The notes beneath the pieces are model-generated. The model did no database searches and had not been told where the DNA came from. It saw nothing but the letters and a program-made list of their open reading frames with translations. A DNA stretch of 64,000 nt, taken from positions 1 to 64,000 of the forward strand of contig JAJFJD010000057.1 of assembly GCA_021774335.1 (NCBI GenBank), in the 5' to 3' direction. Shown here one piece after another: positions 1 to 9,254 of the stretch. This DNA is from Alphaproteobacteria bacterium (GTDB lineage: Bacteria; Pseudomonadota; Alphaproteobacteria; UBA8366). A program made the translations under genes and the position numbers. Within the stretch, counting starts at the first letter, position 1, and each line of letters opens with the position of its first letter.

Positions 1-590
1 CCGTCCATCATGTCGGACGGTGCGACGGTGTCGCAGCCGGCCTCGGCCTGGACTATCGCCTGGCGAACGAGAATCTCGACTGACTCGTCGTTTAGGATCG
101 TTTCGCCATCCATCACTCCGTCATGCCCATGTGTCGTATAGGGATCGAGGGCGACGTCGCAGACGACCATGACCTCGGGCACCGCGTCCTTGATGGCGCG
201 GATGCCCCGGCATACCAGATTCTCCGGGTTGTAGCATTCGCGCCCATCGTCGGATTTCAGCGCCGGGTCGGTATAGGGGAAGAGAGCGACCGCAGGGATT
301 CCCGCTTCGGCGGCTTGCTCCGCCGCCTTTGGCAGCAGGTCGACCGAAAGCCGTTCGACGCCCGGCATCGAGTCAACCGGTCTGCGCTCATTGTCACCGT
401 CGATGATGAACAGCGGCAGGATGAAGTCGTCGGGCGTCAGTTTGTTCTCGGCGACGAGACGCCGGGTGGCGTCCCCGCTTCGGTTTCGGCGCATGCGGAC
501 AGTCGGATACAGGCCGGCGCCGCCCTCCACCATGGGTTTGGCGGTCGGTTTCTTGGCGCCTGGAAACGGCGTCAGTTTGGCTTTTGACAT
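1..590 (-). CDS. hemB: Delta-aminolevulinic acid dehydratase (porphobilinogen synthase), N-terminal part
   Basis: The enzyme condenses two 5-aminolevulinate molecules to porphobilinogen in tetrapyrrole synthesis, in the cytoplasm. The gene runs off the left edge, so only about 196 N-terminal codons are here; the Schiff-base lysines lie outside. Visible family motifs are FILPLFIIDG, SMPGVERLS and, at the edge, APSDMMDG. The metal-switch segment reads DVALDPYTTHGHDG, with alanine and aspartates in place of the zinc-binding cysteines, the form known for Mg-responsive enzymes. ATG at 590 has a GGGAGGTTGCC stretch upstream. Identification is firm; the metal class is inferred from the motif. Confidence 0.95.
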   Translation of the reverse strand, partial: MSKAKLTPFPGAKKPTAKPMVEGGAGLYPTVRMRRNRSGDATRRLVAENKLTPDDFILPLFIIDGDNERRPVDSMPGVERLSVDLLPKAAEQAAEAGIPAVALFPYTDPALKSDDGRECYNPENLVCRGIRAIKDAVPEVMVVCDVALDPYTTHGHDGVMDGETILNDESVEILVRQAIVQAEAGCDTVAPSDMMD

Positions 591-748
591 TGGCAACCTC
601 CCGAGGTCACACCGATCTTACGCGGCGTTGTGCGCCGGTAAAAGCGCCGTAATCACCTATCTGAATAACTAAGGTTTAGAGTGATGCCCGTTACAGAATA
701 TTTAAAGCGAATGTATTTTAGTAGCGGTTCCTCAAGATTAGGTGGCCT

Positions 749-1267
749 ATGGAGCTGCAGATTAACGATATGCAATTCGATCCGAATTCCATTCAACTGC
801 CCAGTTGGGTCGATTTCGAGGATTGCCATGAGAAAATCCGCGACATGGTCGCGTACTGGCACGCTATTCACCCGGCGGACGGTTTGCCGGGCCGCCAGCA
901 TTTCGATCCCGTCGATATTCCGCGCCTGTTGCCGAATCTTCGCCTCGTCGATGTTGAAGGGCGGCCGCCGCGCTTCAAGACCCGCGTGATGGGGACGGTT
1001 CTGCTCGATTTCTTCGGGGCGGAACAAACCGGTCACTATTTCGACGATCTGTATCCGAAGTTCGAACAATCGAAGACCTATCAGGATCTGTTCGATTCGG
1101 TTGCCACTCGGCGTCCTAACTGGCGCCGGGGAATGCCCGGATTGGTCTACGGGAAAGATTTCGTCACGGTCGAGCGTGTCTACCTGCCGTTGGCCGAAGA
1201 TGGCAGCACGGTGGATATGATCGTCACCTGCATCCTATTCGGCGACAAGGACGGCAACTTCTACTGA
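749..1267 (+). CDS. PAS_5 (DUF1457) domain protein
   Basis: A 172-residue protein that is a single PAS_5-type domain, a family frequent in Rhodospirillales and of mostly unknown ligand. The diagnostic stretch is WHAIHPADGLPGRQHFDP followed by IPRLLPNLRLVDV, then a FKTRVMGT segment and TVERVYLPLAEDG. No output domain, signal peptide or membrane segment is present, so it probably acts as a cytoplasmic sensor or partner protein. AGGTGG precedes ATG 749; a second in-frame ATG lies at 770. It stands alone between hemB and metY. The same fold appears at the N-terminus of the histidine kinase at 33090-34859. Confidence 0.8.
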   Translation: MELQINDMQFDPNSIQLPSWVDFEDCHEKIRDMVAYWHAIHPADGLPGRQHFDPVDIPRLLPNLRLVDVEGRPPRFKTRVMGTVLLDFFGAEQTGHYFDDLYPKFEQSKTYQDLFDSVATRRPNWRRGMPGLVYGKDFVTVERVYLPLAEDGSTVDMIVTCILFGDKDGNFY

Positions 1268-1314
1268 CGCAAATCCGCGTGCCGTAAGAATTGCCGCCCT
1301 AATGCCTAAATCTG

Positions 1315-2631
1315 CTAAGCGGCGTCCTTGGCAGCTCCGGCCGCTTCAAGGGCTTGGTCGAGGTCCTGGAGAATATCGTCGATATGCTCGATGCCGATGG
1401 ACAGCCGGACATAACCCTCGCTGACGCCGGTGGCGAGCTGCTCTTCCGGTGAGAGCTGGGAATGCGTGGTGGTCGCCGGATGAATGGCGAGCGACCGCGC
1501 ATCGCCGATATTGGCGACGTGATAGAACATCTCCAGCGCGTCGATGAAGGCGCGCCCAGCCGCCAAGCCACCCTTGAGTTCGAAGCCGACGAGCCCGCCG
1601 TAGCCGCCGGAGAGATAGGCGTCGGCGCGGCGTTTTTGTTCGGCGTCCTCATGCGCGCCGGCGAAGCTGACCTTCGTCACCGCGGGATGACCCTTCAGGA
1701 ATTCCGCAACCGCTTGGGCATTACGACAATGCTCACGCATACGCAGTGGCAACGTCTCCAAGCCTTGAATGAACTGAAAAGCGTTGGCCGGGCTCATCGC
1801 CGATCCCAAATCGCGCAATAGCGTCACGCGTGCCTTGATGATGTAGGCGACCGGCCCCAATGGCTTGACCGCCTCGGTCCAGACCGCACCGTGATAGGAC
1901 GGATCAGGCTGGTTCAGCATGGGGAAGCGGTCGGCATGCTTCTCCCAGTCGAAGTTGCCGCCGTCGACGATCAGGCCGCCGATCGAAGTGCCATGTCCGC
2001 CGATATACTTCGTGGTCGAGTAGACGATAATTGCCGCGCCGTGATCGAACGGCCGGCATAGGATCGGCGCCGCCGTGTTGTCCATGATCAGCGGCACGCC
2101 GAGCTCGCGGCCGATGTCGGCCACTTCCTTGATCGGGAAGACGGTGAGTTTTGGATTGGGTAGCGTCTCCGCGTAATAGGCGCGTGTCTTGTCGTCGGTG
2201 GCGCGGCGGAAATTCTCCGGATCGGCGGGATCGACGAAACGGACCTCGATGCCCATCAACTTGAAGGTGTTTTTGAACAGGTTCCACGTGCCGCCATACA
2301 GGTCTGTGGCGCTGACGATATTGTCGCCGGCCGACGCGATGTTCTGTACGGAGATAGCCGATGCGGCCTGGCCCGAGCTGACGGCGAGGGCGGCGGCACC
2401 GCCCTCAAGGGCGGTCACGCGCTGTTCCAGTACGTCGCAGGTCGGATTCATTATCCGCGTGTAGATATTCCCGAATTCCTTGAGCGCGAACAGATTGGAG
2501 GCGTGCTCCGTGTCGCGGAACTGGAAGGACGTGGTCTGATAGATCGGGACCGCGACCGCACCCGTGGTTTCGTCGGCGCGATAGCCTGCGTGCAAGGCGA
2601 TGGTTTCGGGGTTCTTGCTGTTTCCAGCCAT
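1315..2631 (-). CDS. metY: O-acetylhomoserine aminocarboxypropyltransferase (sulfhydrylase)
   Basis: A PLP enzyme of the Cys/Met metabolism family that makes homocysteine (or methionine) from O-acetylhomoserine and sulfide or methanethiol. At 438 residues it has the usual length. The PLP lysine is K208 in [11 protein letters not shown]; substrate-binding motifs [10 protein letters not shown] and the C-terminal [14 protein letters not shown] and RLSIGIE are intact. The start codon at 2631 has a strong AGGAGG nine bases upstream. The 5' leader carries a SAM-II-like aptamer and nested hairpins, so the gene should be repressed by S-adenosylmethionine. A paralogue lies at 58804-60117 without such a leader. 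Confidence 0.93.
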   Translation of the reverse strand: MAGNSKNPETIALHAGYRADETTGAVAVPIYQTTSFQFRDTEHASNLFALKEFGNIYTRIMNPTCDVLEQRVTALEGGAAALAVSSGQAASAISVQNIASAGDNIVSATDLYGGTWNLFKNTFKLMGIEVRFVDPADPENFRRATDDKTRAYYAETLPNPKLTVFPIKEVADIGRELGVPLIMDNTAAPILCRPFDHGAAIIVYSTTKYIGGHGTSIGGLIVDGGNFDWEKHADRFPMLNQPDPSYHGAVWTEAVKPLGPVAYIIKARVTLLRDLGSAMSPANAFQFIQGLETLPLRMREHCRNAQAVAEFLKGHPAVTKVSFAGAHEDAEQKRRADAYLSGGYGGLVGFELKGGLAAGRAFIDALEMFYHVANIGDARSLAIHPATTTHSQLSPEEQLATGVSEGYVRLSIGIEHIDDILQDLDQALEAAGAAKDAA

Positions 2632-2635
2632 TGTC

Positions 2636-2699
2636 TATGCCCTCCTGTTGACCCAAGGGCGGGCATAAAAATACCCGCCGGGACCAAAGCCGCGGCGGG
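2636..2699 (-). terminator. Expression platform of metY leader: terminator hairpin and SD-sequestering hairpin
   Basis: Read on the minus strand. CCCGCCG (2699-2693) pairs with CGGCGGG (2680-2674) and is followed by TATTTTTAT, an intrinsic terminator. Downstream, TATGCCCGCC (2667-2658) can pair with GGAGGGCATA (2645-2636), hiding the AGGAGG ribosome site of metY. A third pairing, GGCGGG (2679-2674) with CCCGCC (2663-2658), competes with both. All pairings are visible; the switching logic is inferred. Confidence 0.6.
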
Positions 2700-2711
2700 A
2701 TACTCAGCGCC

Positions 2712-2767
2712 GCTCGCTTTAGCCGATTTTTTTACGGCGCCGGCAAGCTGAGCTTCAAGTGCGCGCC
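2712..2767 (-). promoter_or_regulatory. SAM-II-like riboswitch aptamer upstream of metY
   Basis: On the minus strand the leader shows the SAM-II (metA motif) order of elements: P1 arm GGCGC (2767-2763), ACTTG in the place of the usual GATTTG, GCTTGC, P1 return arm GCGCC, then GTAAAAAAAT and GCTAAAGCGA, the conserved pseudoknot part. SAM-II is known in front of met genes in alphaproteobacteria and binds S-adenosylmethionine. The match was made by eye; a covariance search with RF00521 would settle it. Confidence 0.72.
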
Positions 2768-2800
2768 ATTAAGGGAAATAACATAGCGTTCTTTGTAGGG

Positions 2801-2817
2801 CTGGCGCCAGTCTGGCG
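2801..2817. promoter_or_regulatory. Overlapping palindromes in the metY/peroxiredoxin divergent region
   Basis: CTGGCGCCAG (2801-2810) is a perfect palindrome and overlaps CGCCAG-T-CTGGCG (2805-2817). The pair lies between the divergent metY leader and the peroxiredoxin gene and could be an operator. No regulator is recognised. Confidence 0.3.
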
Positions 2818-2959
2818 TATAAAAAGCGATGTTCGTGCTTTTATAAGGGCCTCGGCGGGCAGATTAATTTCGCCATATCAGTGTATTGCGTGAATAAATC
2901 TAACTTTAAGGTGTATGTATTAAGTTTCTCGGACCATGCCATAAGACTGGGTGAAGACC

Positions 2960-3469
2960 ATGAAGCCCGAGCATTTTATCGGCGGACAGATTCCGAACAT
3001 TACGTTTGGCCTCCTTAAGGATGGCGAAATACAAGCGGTCGATGCCCAGATGGTCTTTTCGCATCGCAAGGTCGTGGCCATCGGCGTCCCCGGCGCGTAT
3101 ACGCCGGTCTGCACCGAGCAGCATATCCCCGATTTCGTGCGGAACGCCACGAAGCTCAAGCGGAGCGGCTATGACAAGCTGATTTGCATCGCGCCGAATG
3201 ATCCGTTCGTACTTGAGCGATGGGCGCGCGAGCTTGATCCTTCCGGAAAAATCCTATTTTTGTCGGATGGAAATCTTGAGTTTGCGCGTGCGCTGGGTCT
3301 GACCGCAGAGCTGCCGTCGTTGTTCCTCGGCGAGCGGTGCGAACGGTTCATGATGATTACCGTGAATGGCAAAATCCAAAATCTAAGAGTGGAACCGAAC
3401 GTCCTCACTTATTCCTGCACACGGTCCGAAGATGCGCTGGCGGCTGACGACGAGGTCTGCCTCATCTGA
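2960..3469 (+). CDS. Peroxiredoxin, Prx5/redoxin type
   Basis: A thiol peroxidase that reduces hydrogen peroxide or organic peroxides in the cytoplasm. The Prx5 signature GVPGAYTPVCTEQHIPDF holds the peroxidatic cysteine (C54 if counted from GTG 2951). The following KLICIAPNDPFVLERWA and LTAELPSLFLGERCERFMM segments also fit the family, although the common phenylalanine or methionine context before LG is changed. Further cysteines near the C-terminus (YSCTRS and DEVCLI) could resolve the sulfenic acid. Translation starts at ATG 2960, which has GGGTGA five bases upstream, or at GTG 2951. It is transcribed away from metY. Confidence 0.85.
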   Translation: MKPEHFIGGQIPNITFGLLKDGEIQAVDAQMVFSHRKVVAIGVPGAYTPVCTEQHIPDFVRNATKLKRSGYDKLICIAPNDPFVLERWARELDPSGKILFLSDGNLEFARALGLTAELPSLFLGERCERFMMITVNGKIQNLRVEPNVLTYSCTRSEDALAADDEVCLI

Positions 3470-3506
3470 CCGGCCCGTGGCCGAGCCCGCCATAGACGAC
3501 CATCGC

Positions 3507-4340
3507 TCACACGTCCGTTGCAACTCGCAAAAGTTCTTCTGCTGAGCGCATCCAGTCGTCGGCGAGGCGTTGGCGCGGCTGGAACATGAGATGCTGCACG
3601 CCGAGATCGCGGTAGGCAGCGATCTGGCGCTTTATCTCGTCCGCGTCATCCTCAAGGGCGTCGTAGTGCACACGCAGCGATATCGCGAAATCCTGCTCCG
3701 GACGGGCAGCGCGAATACGCTTCAATGTCGGACCGAGACCCTCCGGTGTTTGCCGCGACCCGTGCCAGCCGTCCCCCAGCGTGACCGCCCGATCGATTGC
3801 CGCGTCCGAATTGCCGCCGACCCAGATCGGTATCGCGCGATTGGGTTGGGGCAGAGTTCGCATTCCATTGAGCTTTGCGGCGATTTTGTCGCCGTCCTGC
3901 CGAACCGGGTCCTCGGTCCAGCATGCGCGCAGCAGGCGGATGGTTTCGTTCGCCCGGGCGCCGCGTTCGCGGAAGGGCACACCGAGGGCGTCGAATTCCG
4001 CTTCGAGCCAACCCGCGGCTGCCCCGACGATGAGACGGCCTTCGCTCATCAGGTCGAGCGACGCGAGCATTTTCGCCAGCACCAGCGGATGACGCATCGG
4101 CAGAACCAAAATCGATGTGCCGAGACCGACCCGTGACGTCGCGGCGGCGGCCCAAGTCAGCGTGACGATGGGTTCCTGGATGTAAGCGGTCGGCGGGTAG
4201 GGGGCGTCGACGGGGATCGCGAGATGATCGCTGACCCATATGTCGTCATACCCGACGTCCTCGGCCTGGACCGCGGCCCGGCGCACCGACTCCGGCGTTC
4301 CCGCACGGCCGAATTGCGGCAGGTGTATTCCGAATTTCAT
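3507..4340 (-). CDS. LLM-class (luciferase-like) flavin-dependent oxidoreductase
   Basis: A TIM-barrel oxidoreductase of the luciferase-like family, which uses reduced FMN or F420. Motifs are MKFGIHLPQFGRAG at the start, YDDIWVSDHLAIP, GLGTSILVLPMRHPLVLAKMLASLD and GRLIVGAAAGWLEAEFDALG. These are the typical order of the bacterial probable F420-dependent subgroup, but substrate and cofactor cannot be read from sequence. The open frame extends to 4433, but ATG 4340 (277 residues) has GGAG just upstream and begins the conserved barrel. It ends 37 bases from the peroxiredoxin stop, so the two genes converge. Confidence 0.85.
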   Translation of the reverse strand: MKFGIHLPQFGRAGTPESVRRAAVQAEDVGYDDIWVSDHLAIPVDAPYPPTAYIQEPIVTLTWAAAATSRVGLGTSILVLPMRHPLVLAKMLASLDLMSEGRLIVGAAAGWLEAEFDALGVPFRERGARANETIRLLRACWTEDPVRQDGDKIAAKLNGMRTLPQPNRAIPIWVGGNSDAAIDRAVTLGDGWHGSRQTPEGLGPTLKRIRAARPEQDFAISLRVHYDALEDDADEIKRQIAAYRDLGVQHLMFQPRQRLADDWMRSAEELLRVATDV

Positions 4341-4603
4341 CGCTCTCCGACGCCTCCGTTTCGGTGGTTCAATGGCTGATGATAGAGGGACTTCGCGCCC
4401 TGCGGAAATTGGCTGTCCGCCAGCGTGCAGCACTTGGTGTCCAGGCTATGCATTCGCGCGCCGCCTGCCGAGGTCTATGTCTGTCCTAGCTAGGCAGGCC
4501 AGTTCTGTTCGCTCTGCGAAGCCAGCCCGGTTCCCCGGACCACGCCACCGTGTTAGGGTCTTCGGCAAAATAAGAACCAGAATTACCGAAAAACAGGGGT
4601 TTT

Positions 4604-5623
4604 ATGTCCATTAAGTTAGCGGAGACCGCCGAGGATGTGTCGCGCGTGGCGTTTGGGTTTATGGCGTCAAAAGCGTTGTTTGCCGGACTGCATGTCGATG
4701 TATTCACGCTGTTGGCGGAAGGGCCGAAAACCGCGGCGGAAATTGCTAAGAAGACCGACGTCCCGGTCAATCGTATTACGACGCTGGTTACAGCCCTCAC
4801 TGGTATCGGGCTGGTCGGCTGCGAGGGCGAGACCTATGCGAACTCGCCGGGTGCGGATGCCTTCTTAGCGCAAGGCGCGAAATACGATTTCGGGGACTAT
4901 CTGCGCTATCAGATCGACCAACAGATGTATCCGTTCCTTGGTCAGTTGAATGAGGTCATAGATGGCTCGCTCGACTCGGAGGCCGTTGATTCTTACCAAC
5001 ATTGGATGGCGGATCCCGATCAGGCTTTGCTGTACAGCGAAGCCCAGCATGCGGGGTCCCTGGGACCCGGGCGGACGCTGTCCCGGCTTGTCGATCTGAC
5101 CGGCGCAAAGACGTTGCTGGACATAGGCGGTGGGACGGGCGCGATGTCAATCCGCCTGCTAGAGGCCTATCCGACGTTGGCGTCGACGATCATCGATTTC
5201 CCCAACGTCGCCGAGGCGGGCTGGCGTTTCATTACCGAGGCCGGCATGGTCGACCGCATTCGCTATATTCCGTGCAATGCTCTGGAAGTCGCCTGGCCGA
5301 CCGGACAGGACGCGATCCTGATGTCGTATCTCTTCAGCGGTGTCCCGGGAAGCGAGATTCCCCGCCTGGTGAAGGATACGTTCGACTGCCTATCGCCCGG
5401 CGGTCATTACATGGTCCACGATTTCATGGTTGAAGACGACCGATCGGGTCCGCCGATGGCGGCCTTATGGCAACTTCAGCATATGGCGTTTACGCCCGAC
5501 GCCAGATCGGTCACGCCGGGCTGGCTCGAATCCCATATGCAGGACTCGGGTTTCATCGACATCCAAGAACACGAAATGGTTCCCGGCCTTACGCGCTTGA
5601 TCTACGCCCGAAAGCCAAGTTGA
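4604..5623 (+). CDS. SAM-dependent O-methyltransferase (acetylserotonin OMT-like)
   Basis: A 339-residue methyltransferase with the plant/microbial O-methyltransferase architecture. Residues about 10-90 form a winged-helix dimerisation domain (AFGFMASKALFAGLHVDVF and TAAEIAKKTDVP), and the C-terminal Rossmann domain carries the SAM motif LLDIGGGTGAMS near residue 170. Related enzymes methylate hydroxyls in secondary metabolites, bacteriochlorophyll side branches or quinone-like compounds; the substrate here is unknown. The next gene, a thioesterase, begins three bases after its stop, so they are very probably co-transcribed. CAGGGG lies upstream of the start. Confidence 0.85.
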   Translation: MSIKLAETAEDVSRVAFGFMASKALFAGLHVDVFTLLAEGPKTAAEIAKKTDVPVNRITTLVTALTGIGLVGCEGETYANSPGADAFLAQGAKYDFGDYLRYQIDQQMYPFLGQLNEVIDGSLDSEAVDSYQHWMADPDQALLYSEAQHAGSLGPGRTLSRLVDLTGAKTLLDIGGGTGAMSIRLLEAYPTLASTIIDFPNVAEAGWRFITEAGMVDRIRYIPCNALEVAWPTGQDAILMSYLFSGVPGSEIPRLVKDTFDCLSPGGHYMVHDFMVEDDRSGPPMAALWQLQHMAFTPDARSVTPGWLESHMQDSGFIDIQEHEMVPGLTRLIYARKPS

Positions 5624-5626
5624 TCG

Positions 5627-6067
5627 ATGGCCCGTTCGGACTTTCGTTTCGCCTGGCCGTTTCGTGTGCGCTATTCCGAGATCGACGGGCAGAAGATCGT
5701 TTTCAATGCCCACTACCTGACGTATTTCGACACGGCGATCCACGAGTATTTTCGGGCGCTCGACTACGACTATGTGGAAGAGGCAGACCGCGCCGGGGAG
5801 GACTTTCATACGGTTCGCGCGGTGGTCGAATACAGCAAGCCGATCGCCTTCGATGAGGACATCGAGGTGCATGTACGCACGGCGCGGCTAGGGCGGTCGT
5901 CGATTACCTTCAATCTGGAAATACACCCGGCAGGGTCGGAAGATCTCAGGGCGACCGGTGAGATCGTCTGGGTGAACGCCAGCCAGAAAACGCATCGTTC
6001 GGTTCCGATACCGGAAATCCTCGCTACTCGGCTCGCGGAATTCGAAGGCGACACGCTGGAACGTTGA
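5627..6067 (+). CDS. Acyl-CoA thioesterase, 4HBT/YbgC-like hotdog fold
   Basis: A 146-residue single hotdog-fold protein. The motif RVRYSEIDGQKIVFNAHYLTYFD is the YbgC/4-hydroxybenzoyl-CoA thioesterase signature, although the usual DxxGxVxxxxY is altered to DGQKIVFNAHY, with the aspartate kept. It likely hydrolyses an acyl-CoA. ATG 5627 follows the methyltransferase stop by three bases, which suggests a two-gene operon with coupled translation. The substrate is not evident. Confidence 0.85.
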   Translation: MARSDFRFAWPFRVRYSEIDGQKIVFNAHYLTYFDTAIHEYFRALDYDYVEEADRAGEDFHTVRAVVEYSKPIAFDEDIEVHVRTARLGRSSITFNLEIHPAGSEDLRATGEIVWVNASQKTHRSVPIPEILATRLAEFEGDTLER

Positions 6068-6207
6068 CGGACTGCTGACGAAGAATCATTTCGGACGTGC
6101 CGCGGCTTGGCGTTTTTCTGTTGCCAGACAGCATTTCTCCCGCTTCTGCTTGGAAGACGTGTTGTCGCGTCGCTATACTATTAGAAGTCGACGAATTCTG
6201 GTTTTAA

Positions 6208-6225
6208 ATCAATCTGAGGATTGAT
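6208..6225. promoter_or_regulatory. Inverted repeat upstream of a methyltransferase gene
   Basis: ATCAATC-TGAG-GATTGAT, perfect seven-base arms with a four-base spacer, lies about 107 bases before the ATG at 6332 in a 264-base gap. It could be an operator or a weak RNA hairpin. The rest of the gap shows nothing recognisable. Confidence 0.3.
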
Positions 6226-6331
6226 CAAAGGCCGCGACCTGTACAGGCGTTGGCGCAACCCGCGAGGCTATGTGGGATAGGGTGCTGGGCGAGGGGCTTT
6301 GGGGATTACAGAGCCCTCGGGGGAGGTTTCA

Positions 6332-6988
6332 ATGTCCGATAGCAGTAAGCGCGTTAGCTACAATCCGGACGTTTTCGAAGTCACTACCATCGACGAAGCA
6401 AAGCGGATCGTCCTGACCGCCGAGGATGCGACGACGGAGGACCGGTGGCGCGTCGAAACCCCGTATCTCGCCGATGGGATTGGGGCCTATCTGGAACCGG
6501 ATGCTTCGTCCCTGATCATCGACTATGGCTGCGGGATCGGGCGCATGGCCAAGGAACTGATCGCTCGGCATGGCTGTTCGGTGGTTGGTGTCGATATCAG
6601 TACGTCGATGCGGCAACTGGCGCCGGGTTATGTCGGTAATGCGCGCTTTGCGGCTTGTTCCTGGAACGTGGTCGATGCTCAGATCGACCATGGTTTGCAG
6701 GTCGACGGCGTGATCGCAATCTGGTCCCTGCAGCACAGCCCAAAGGTCGATGAAGACATTGCCCGCATCGCGCGGATGTTGAAGCCTGGCGGGGGACTCT
6801 ATGTCTGCAACTTGGTGCGCGCGGCGGTCCCGACCAACCAAGGTTGGGTCGATACCGGGTTTGCCATTCAGACGCTGCTTGCGGAGGCCTTCGAGGAAGT
6901 TGCGATCGAGCCGTTGTCGGCCGAGCATACGAGCGACGGTATCGCCAGCGTCGCGTTCATCGGAAAGTACCGTAAGCGGCCCGATTGA
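6332..6988 (+). CDS. Class I SAM-dependent methyltransferase
   Basis: A 218-residue methyltransferase with motif I IIDYGCGIGRMAKEL, an acidic loop GVDISTSM and the post-motif LKPGGGLYVCNLV. No additional domain gives the substrate. The open frame reaches back to a TTG at 6299, but ATG 6332 is preceded by GGGGGAGG at good distance and is preferred. The gene is monocistronic by spacing: 264 bases of gap before it and 67 before the acyl-CoA dehydrogenase. Confidence 0.82.
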   Translation: MSDSSKRVSYNPDVFEVTTIDEAKRIVLTAEDATTEDRWRVETPYLADGIGAYLEPDASSLIIDYGCGIGRMAKELIARHGCSVVGVDISTSMRQLAPGYVGNARFAACSWNVVDAQIDHGLQVDGVIAIWSLQHSPKVDEDIARIARMLKPGGGLYVCNLVRAAVPTNQGWVDTGFAIQTLLAEAFEEVAIEPLSAEHTSDGIASVAFIGKYRKRPD

Positions 6989-7055
6989 CGGGGACCTGTA
7001 GGCCGCTAGACTGCTTGCTGGCGCAGGCCGCCGGAGGCTACGGGCACACCCGACG

Positions 7056-8195
7056 ATGGATTTCAATCTCAGCGACGATCAGATCGCATTTCAAGACATG
7101 GCGCGCGGCTTCGCCGACGCGGAGATGAAGCCGTATGCGGGCGATTGGGACGACGGGTCGGTCTTTCCGGTCGACGCGTTGCGCAAGGGTGCTGTGCTGG
7201 GGTTTGCGGGCATCTATGTCCAGGAGAAGCATGGCGGCACCGACCTGAGCCGGCATGACGCGGCGATCATCTTCGAGGAGTTGTCCTCGGCCTGTCCATC
7301 CACCGCCGCCTATATCTCGATCCACAACATGGCGAGTTGGATGATCGACAGTTTCGGCGACGCGCAGCAGCGTGCCCGTTGGCTGCCCAAGCTGATGACG
7401 ATGGAACATTTCGCAAGCTACTGCCTGACCGAACCGGGATCCGGGTCGGACGCCGCGTCGCTGCGGACCAAGGCGGTACGCGACGGCGACGACTATGTGC
7501 TTAACGGCTCCAAGGCGTTCATTTCCGGCGGGTCGACCAGCGACGTCTATGTCTGCATGGTGCGCACCGGGGATGACGGGCCGGGCGGCATCTCCTGTCT
7601 CGTCGTCGAGAAGGACACGCCGGGCCTCAGCTTCGGCAAACGCGAGAAGAAGATGGGCTGGAACAGCCAGCCGACCACAGCGGTGATCTTCGAGGATTGC
7701 CGGGTGCCGGTTGCGAACCGGGTCGGCGCGGAAGGCGAAGGCTTCAAGATTGCGATGGCGGGGCTCGACGGCGGCCGCCTGAACATTGCCGCATGTTCAG
7801 TCGGCGGGGCACGCGCCTGCCTCGAAGCGGCACGCGCGCATATGCTGGAACGCAAACAGTTCGGGCAGCGGTTAGCCGATTTTCAGGCCTTGCAATTCAG
7901 GCTTGCGGATATGGCGACGGAACTGGAAGCGGCGCGGCTGATGGTCCATCGCGCCGCCTGCAAGCTGGACGCGGGCGAGGCGGATGCGACCGTTTTCTGC
8001 GCCATGGCGAAGCGGTTTGCCACGGATGCCGGGTTCCAGGTGGCGAATGAGGCGTTGCAGCTTCATGGCGGCTACGGCTATATCCGGGAGTACCCGATCG
8101 AGCGCATCGTGCGCGACCTGCGGGTGCATCAAATCCTCGAAGGCACGAACGAAGTTATGCGGGTCATTATCTCACGGGCACTCCTCAAGGAATGA
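7056..8195 (+). CDS. Acyl-CoA dehydrogenase, probably isobutyryl-CoA dehydrogenase
   Basis: An FAD flavoprotein of 379 residues that introduces an alpha-beta double bond in an acyl-CoA. Family signatures are [15 protein letters not shown], the [19 protein letters not shown] region, the C-terminal catalytic-base stretch [19 protein letters not shown], and [12 protein letters not shown]. The isobutyryl-CoA specificity is inferred from context: the gene overlaps by four bases a 3-hydroxyisobutyryl-CoA hydrolase gene, which is followed by mmsB, giving consecutive steps of valine breakdown. The enoyl-CoA hydratase step between is not encoded inside this operon. Confidence 0.9.
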   Translation: MDFNLSDDQIAFQDMARGFADAEMKPYAGDWDDGSVFPVDALRKGAVLGFAGIYVQEKHGGTDLSRHDAAIIFEELSSACPSTAAYISIHNMASWMIDSFGDAQQRARWLPKLMTMEHFASYCLTEPGSGSDAASLRTKAVRDGDDYVLNGSKAFISGGSTSDVYVCMVRTGDDGPGGISCLVVEKDTPGLSFGKREKKMGWNSQPTTAVIFEDCRVPVANRVGAEGEGFKIAMAGLDGGRLNIAACSVGGARACLEAARAHMLERKQFGQRLADFQALQFRLADMATELEAARLMVHRAACKLDAGEADATVFCAMAKRFATDAGFQVANEALQLHGGYGYIREYPIERIVRDLRVHQILEGTNEVMRVIISRALLKE

Positions 8196-9226
8196 CGGTC
8201 GACGCGGAAATCCTGTTCGCGGTCGAGGATGGTATTGCGACCGTGACCTTGAGCCGGCCTGCTGCGCTGAATGCGCTGACCCTCGGCATGGTGCGAGCCT
8301 TCCATCCAAAACTGATTGCATGGGCTTCCGATGAGGCGGTGACGGCGGTGGTCGTTCGCGGCGCCGGAGGCAAGGCGTTTTGCGCCGGCGGCGACATTCG
8401 CGCCTTGTACGACAATCGTGGCACGGCCTTCACCGTGGACTTCTTCCGCGAGGAATACCGGCTCAATCGGGCGATCCATCGTTATCCGAAACCCTATGTT
8501 GCGTTGATGGACGGCATCACCATGGGCGGTGGCGTCGGCGTTTCGGTGCATGCGCGCCACCGGGTGGCGAGCGAAGCGACGATGCTCGCCATGCCGGAAA
8601 CCGGGATCGGGTTGTTTCCTGATGTCGGCGGATCGTATTTCCTGCCGCGCATGCCGGGTGCGACCGGGATGTATATCGCGCTTACCGGCGACCGGCTGCG
8701 GCCGGCGGATTGCGTCTATGCCGGCATCGCGGATGCCTTCATTCCGCGCTTGGAGCATGACGCGTTAATCGCTGCGTTGCGCACCGAACCGGCCGATACG
8801 GTTCTGGCGCGTATGGCGACGGATGCGGGGCCGGCGTCGCTCGAAGAAAACCGCGAGGCCATCGACCGTTGTTTCTCGGGGAATTCAGTGGCGGAGATCG
8901 AGGCGGCACTCGCGGTCGAGGACAGTCCGTGGGCGAGCAAGGTTCGGGCGATGATGCGCGGCAAGTCGCCGTTGAGCCAAAAAGTCACCTTTCGCCAGAT
9001 CCAGGAGGGCGCGGCGCTCGGCTTCGATGACTGCATGAGGATGGAGTACCGCCTGAGCCAGCATTTCATGGCCGGGCAGGAGTTTTTCGAGGGCGTGCGG
9101 GCGCTGGTCGTCGACAAGGATCAAAAGCCGGTCTGGCAACACGCGAAACTCGACGAGGTAAGCGACGCCGAGGTCGACGAATATTTTGCGCCGCTCGGCG
9201 ACGCCGAGTTAACGTTTGGGGGCTGA
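8192..9226 (+). CDS. 3-hydroxyisobutyryl-CoA hydrolase (enoyl-CoA hydratase fold)
   Basis: A 344-residue crotonase-fold enzyme that hydrolyses 3-hydroxyisobutyryl-CoA to 3-hydroxyisobutyrate in valine catabolism. It has the long form with a C-terminal extension found in HIBYL-CoA hydrolases. Motifs are [13 protein letters not shown], the oxyanion stretch [16 protein letters not shown], the second oxyanion region [19 protein letters not shown], and the catalytic glutamate segment [22 protein letters not shown] 8192 overlaps the dehydrogenase stop as ATGA. It hands its product to the next gene, mmsB. Confidence 0.92.
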   Translation: MTVDAEILFAVEDGIATVTLSRPAALNALTLGMVRAFHPKLIAWASDEAVTAVVVRGAGGKAFCAGGDIRALYDNRGTAFTVDFFREEYRLNRAIHRYPKPYVALMDGITMGGGVGVSVHARHRVASEATMLAMPETGIGLFPDVGGSYFLPRMPGATGMYIALTGDRLRPADCVYAGIADAFIPRLEHDALIAALRTEPADTVLARMATDAGPASLEENREAIDRCFSGNSVAEIEAALAVEDSPWASKVRAMMRGKSPLSQKVTFRQIQEGAALGFDDCMRMEYRLSQHFMAGQEFFEGVRALVVDKDQKPVWQHAKLDEVSDAEVDEYFAPLGDAELTFGG

Positions 9227-9254
9227 CTGCCAGCGTCTACCAGGGAGAGATATC

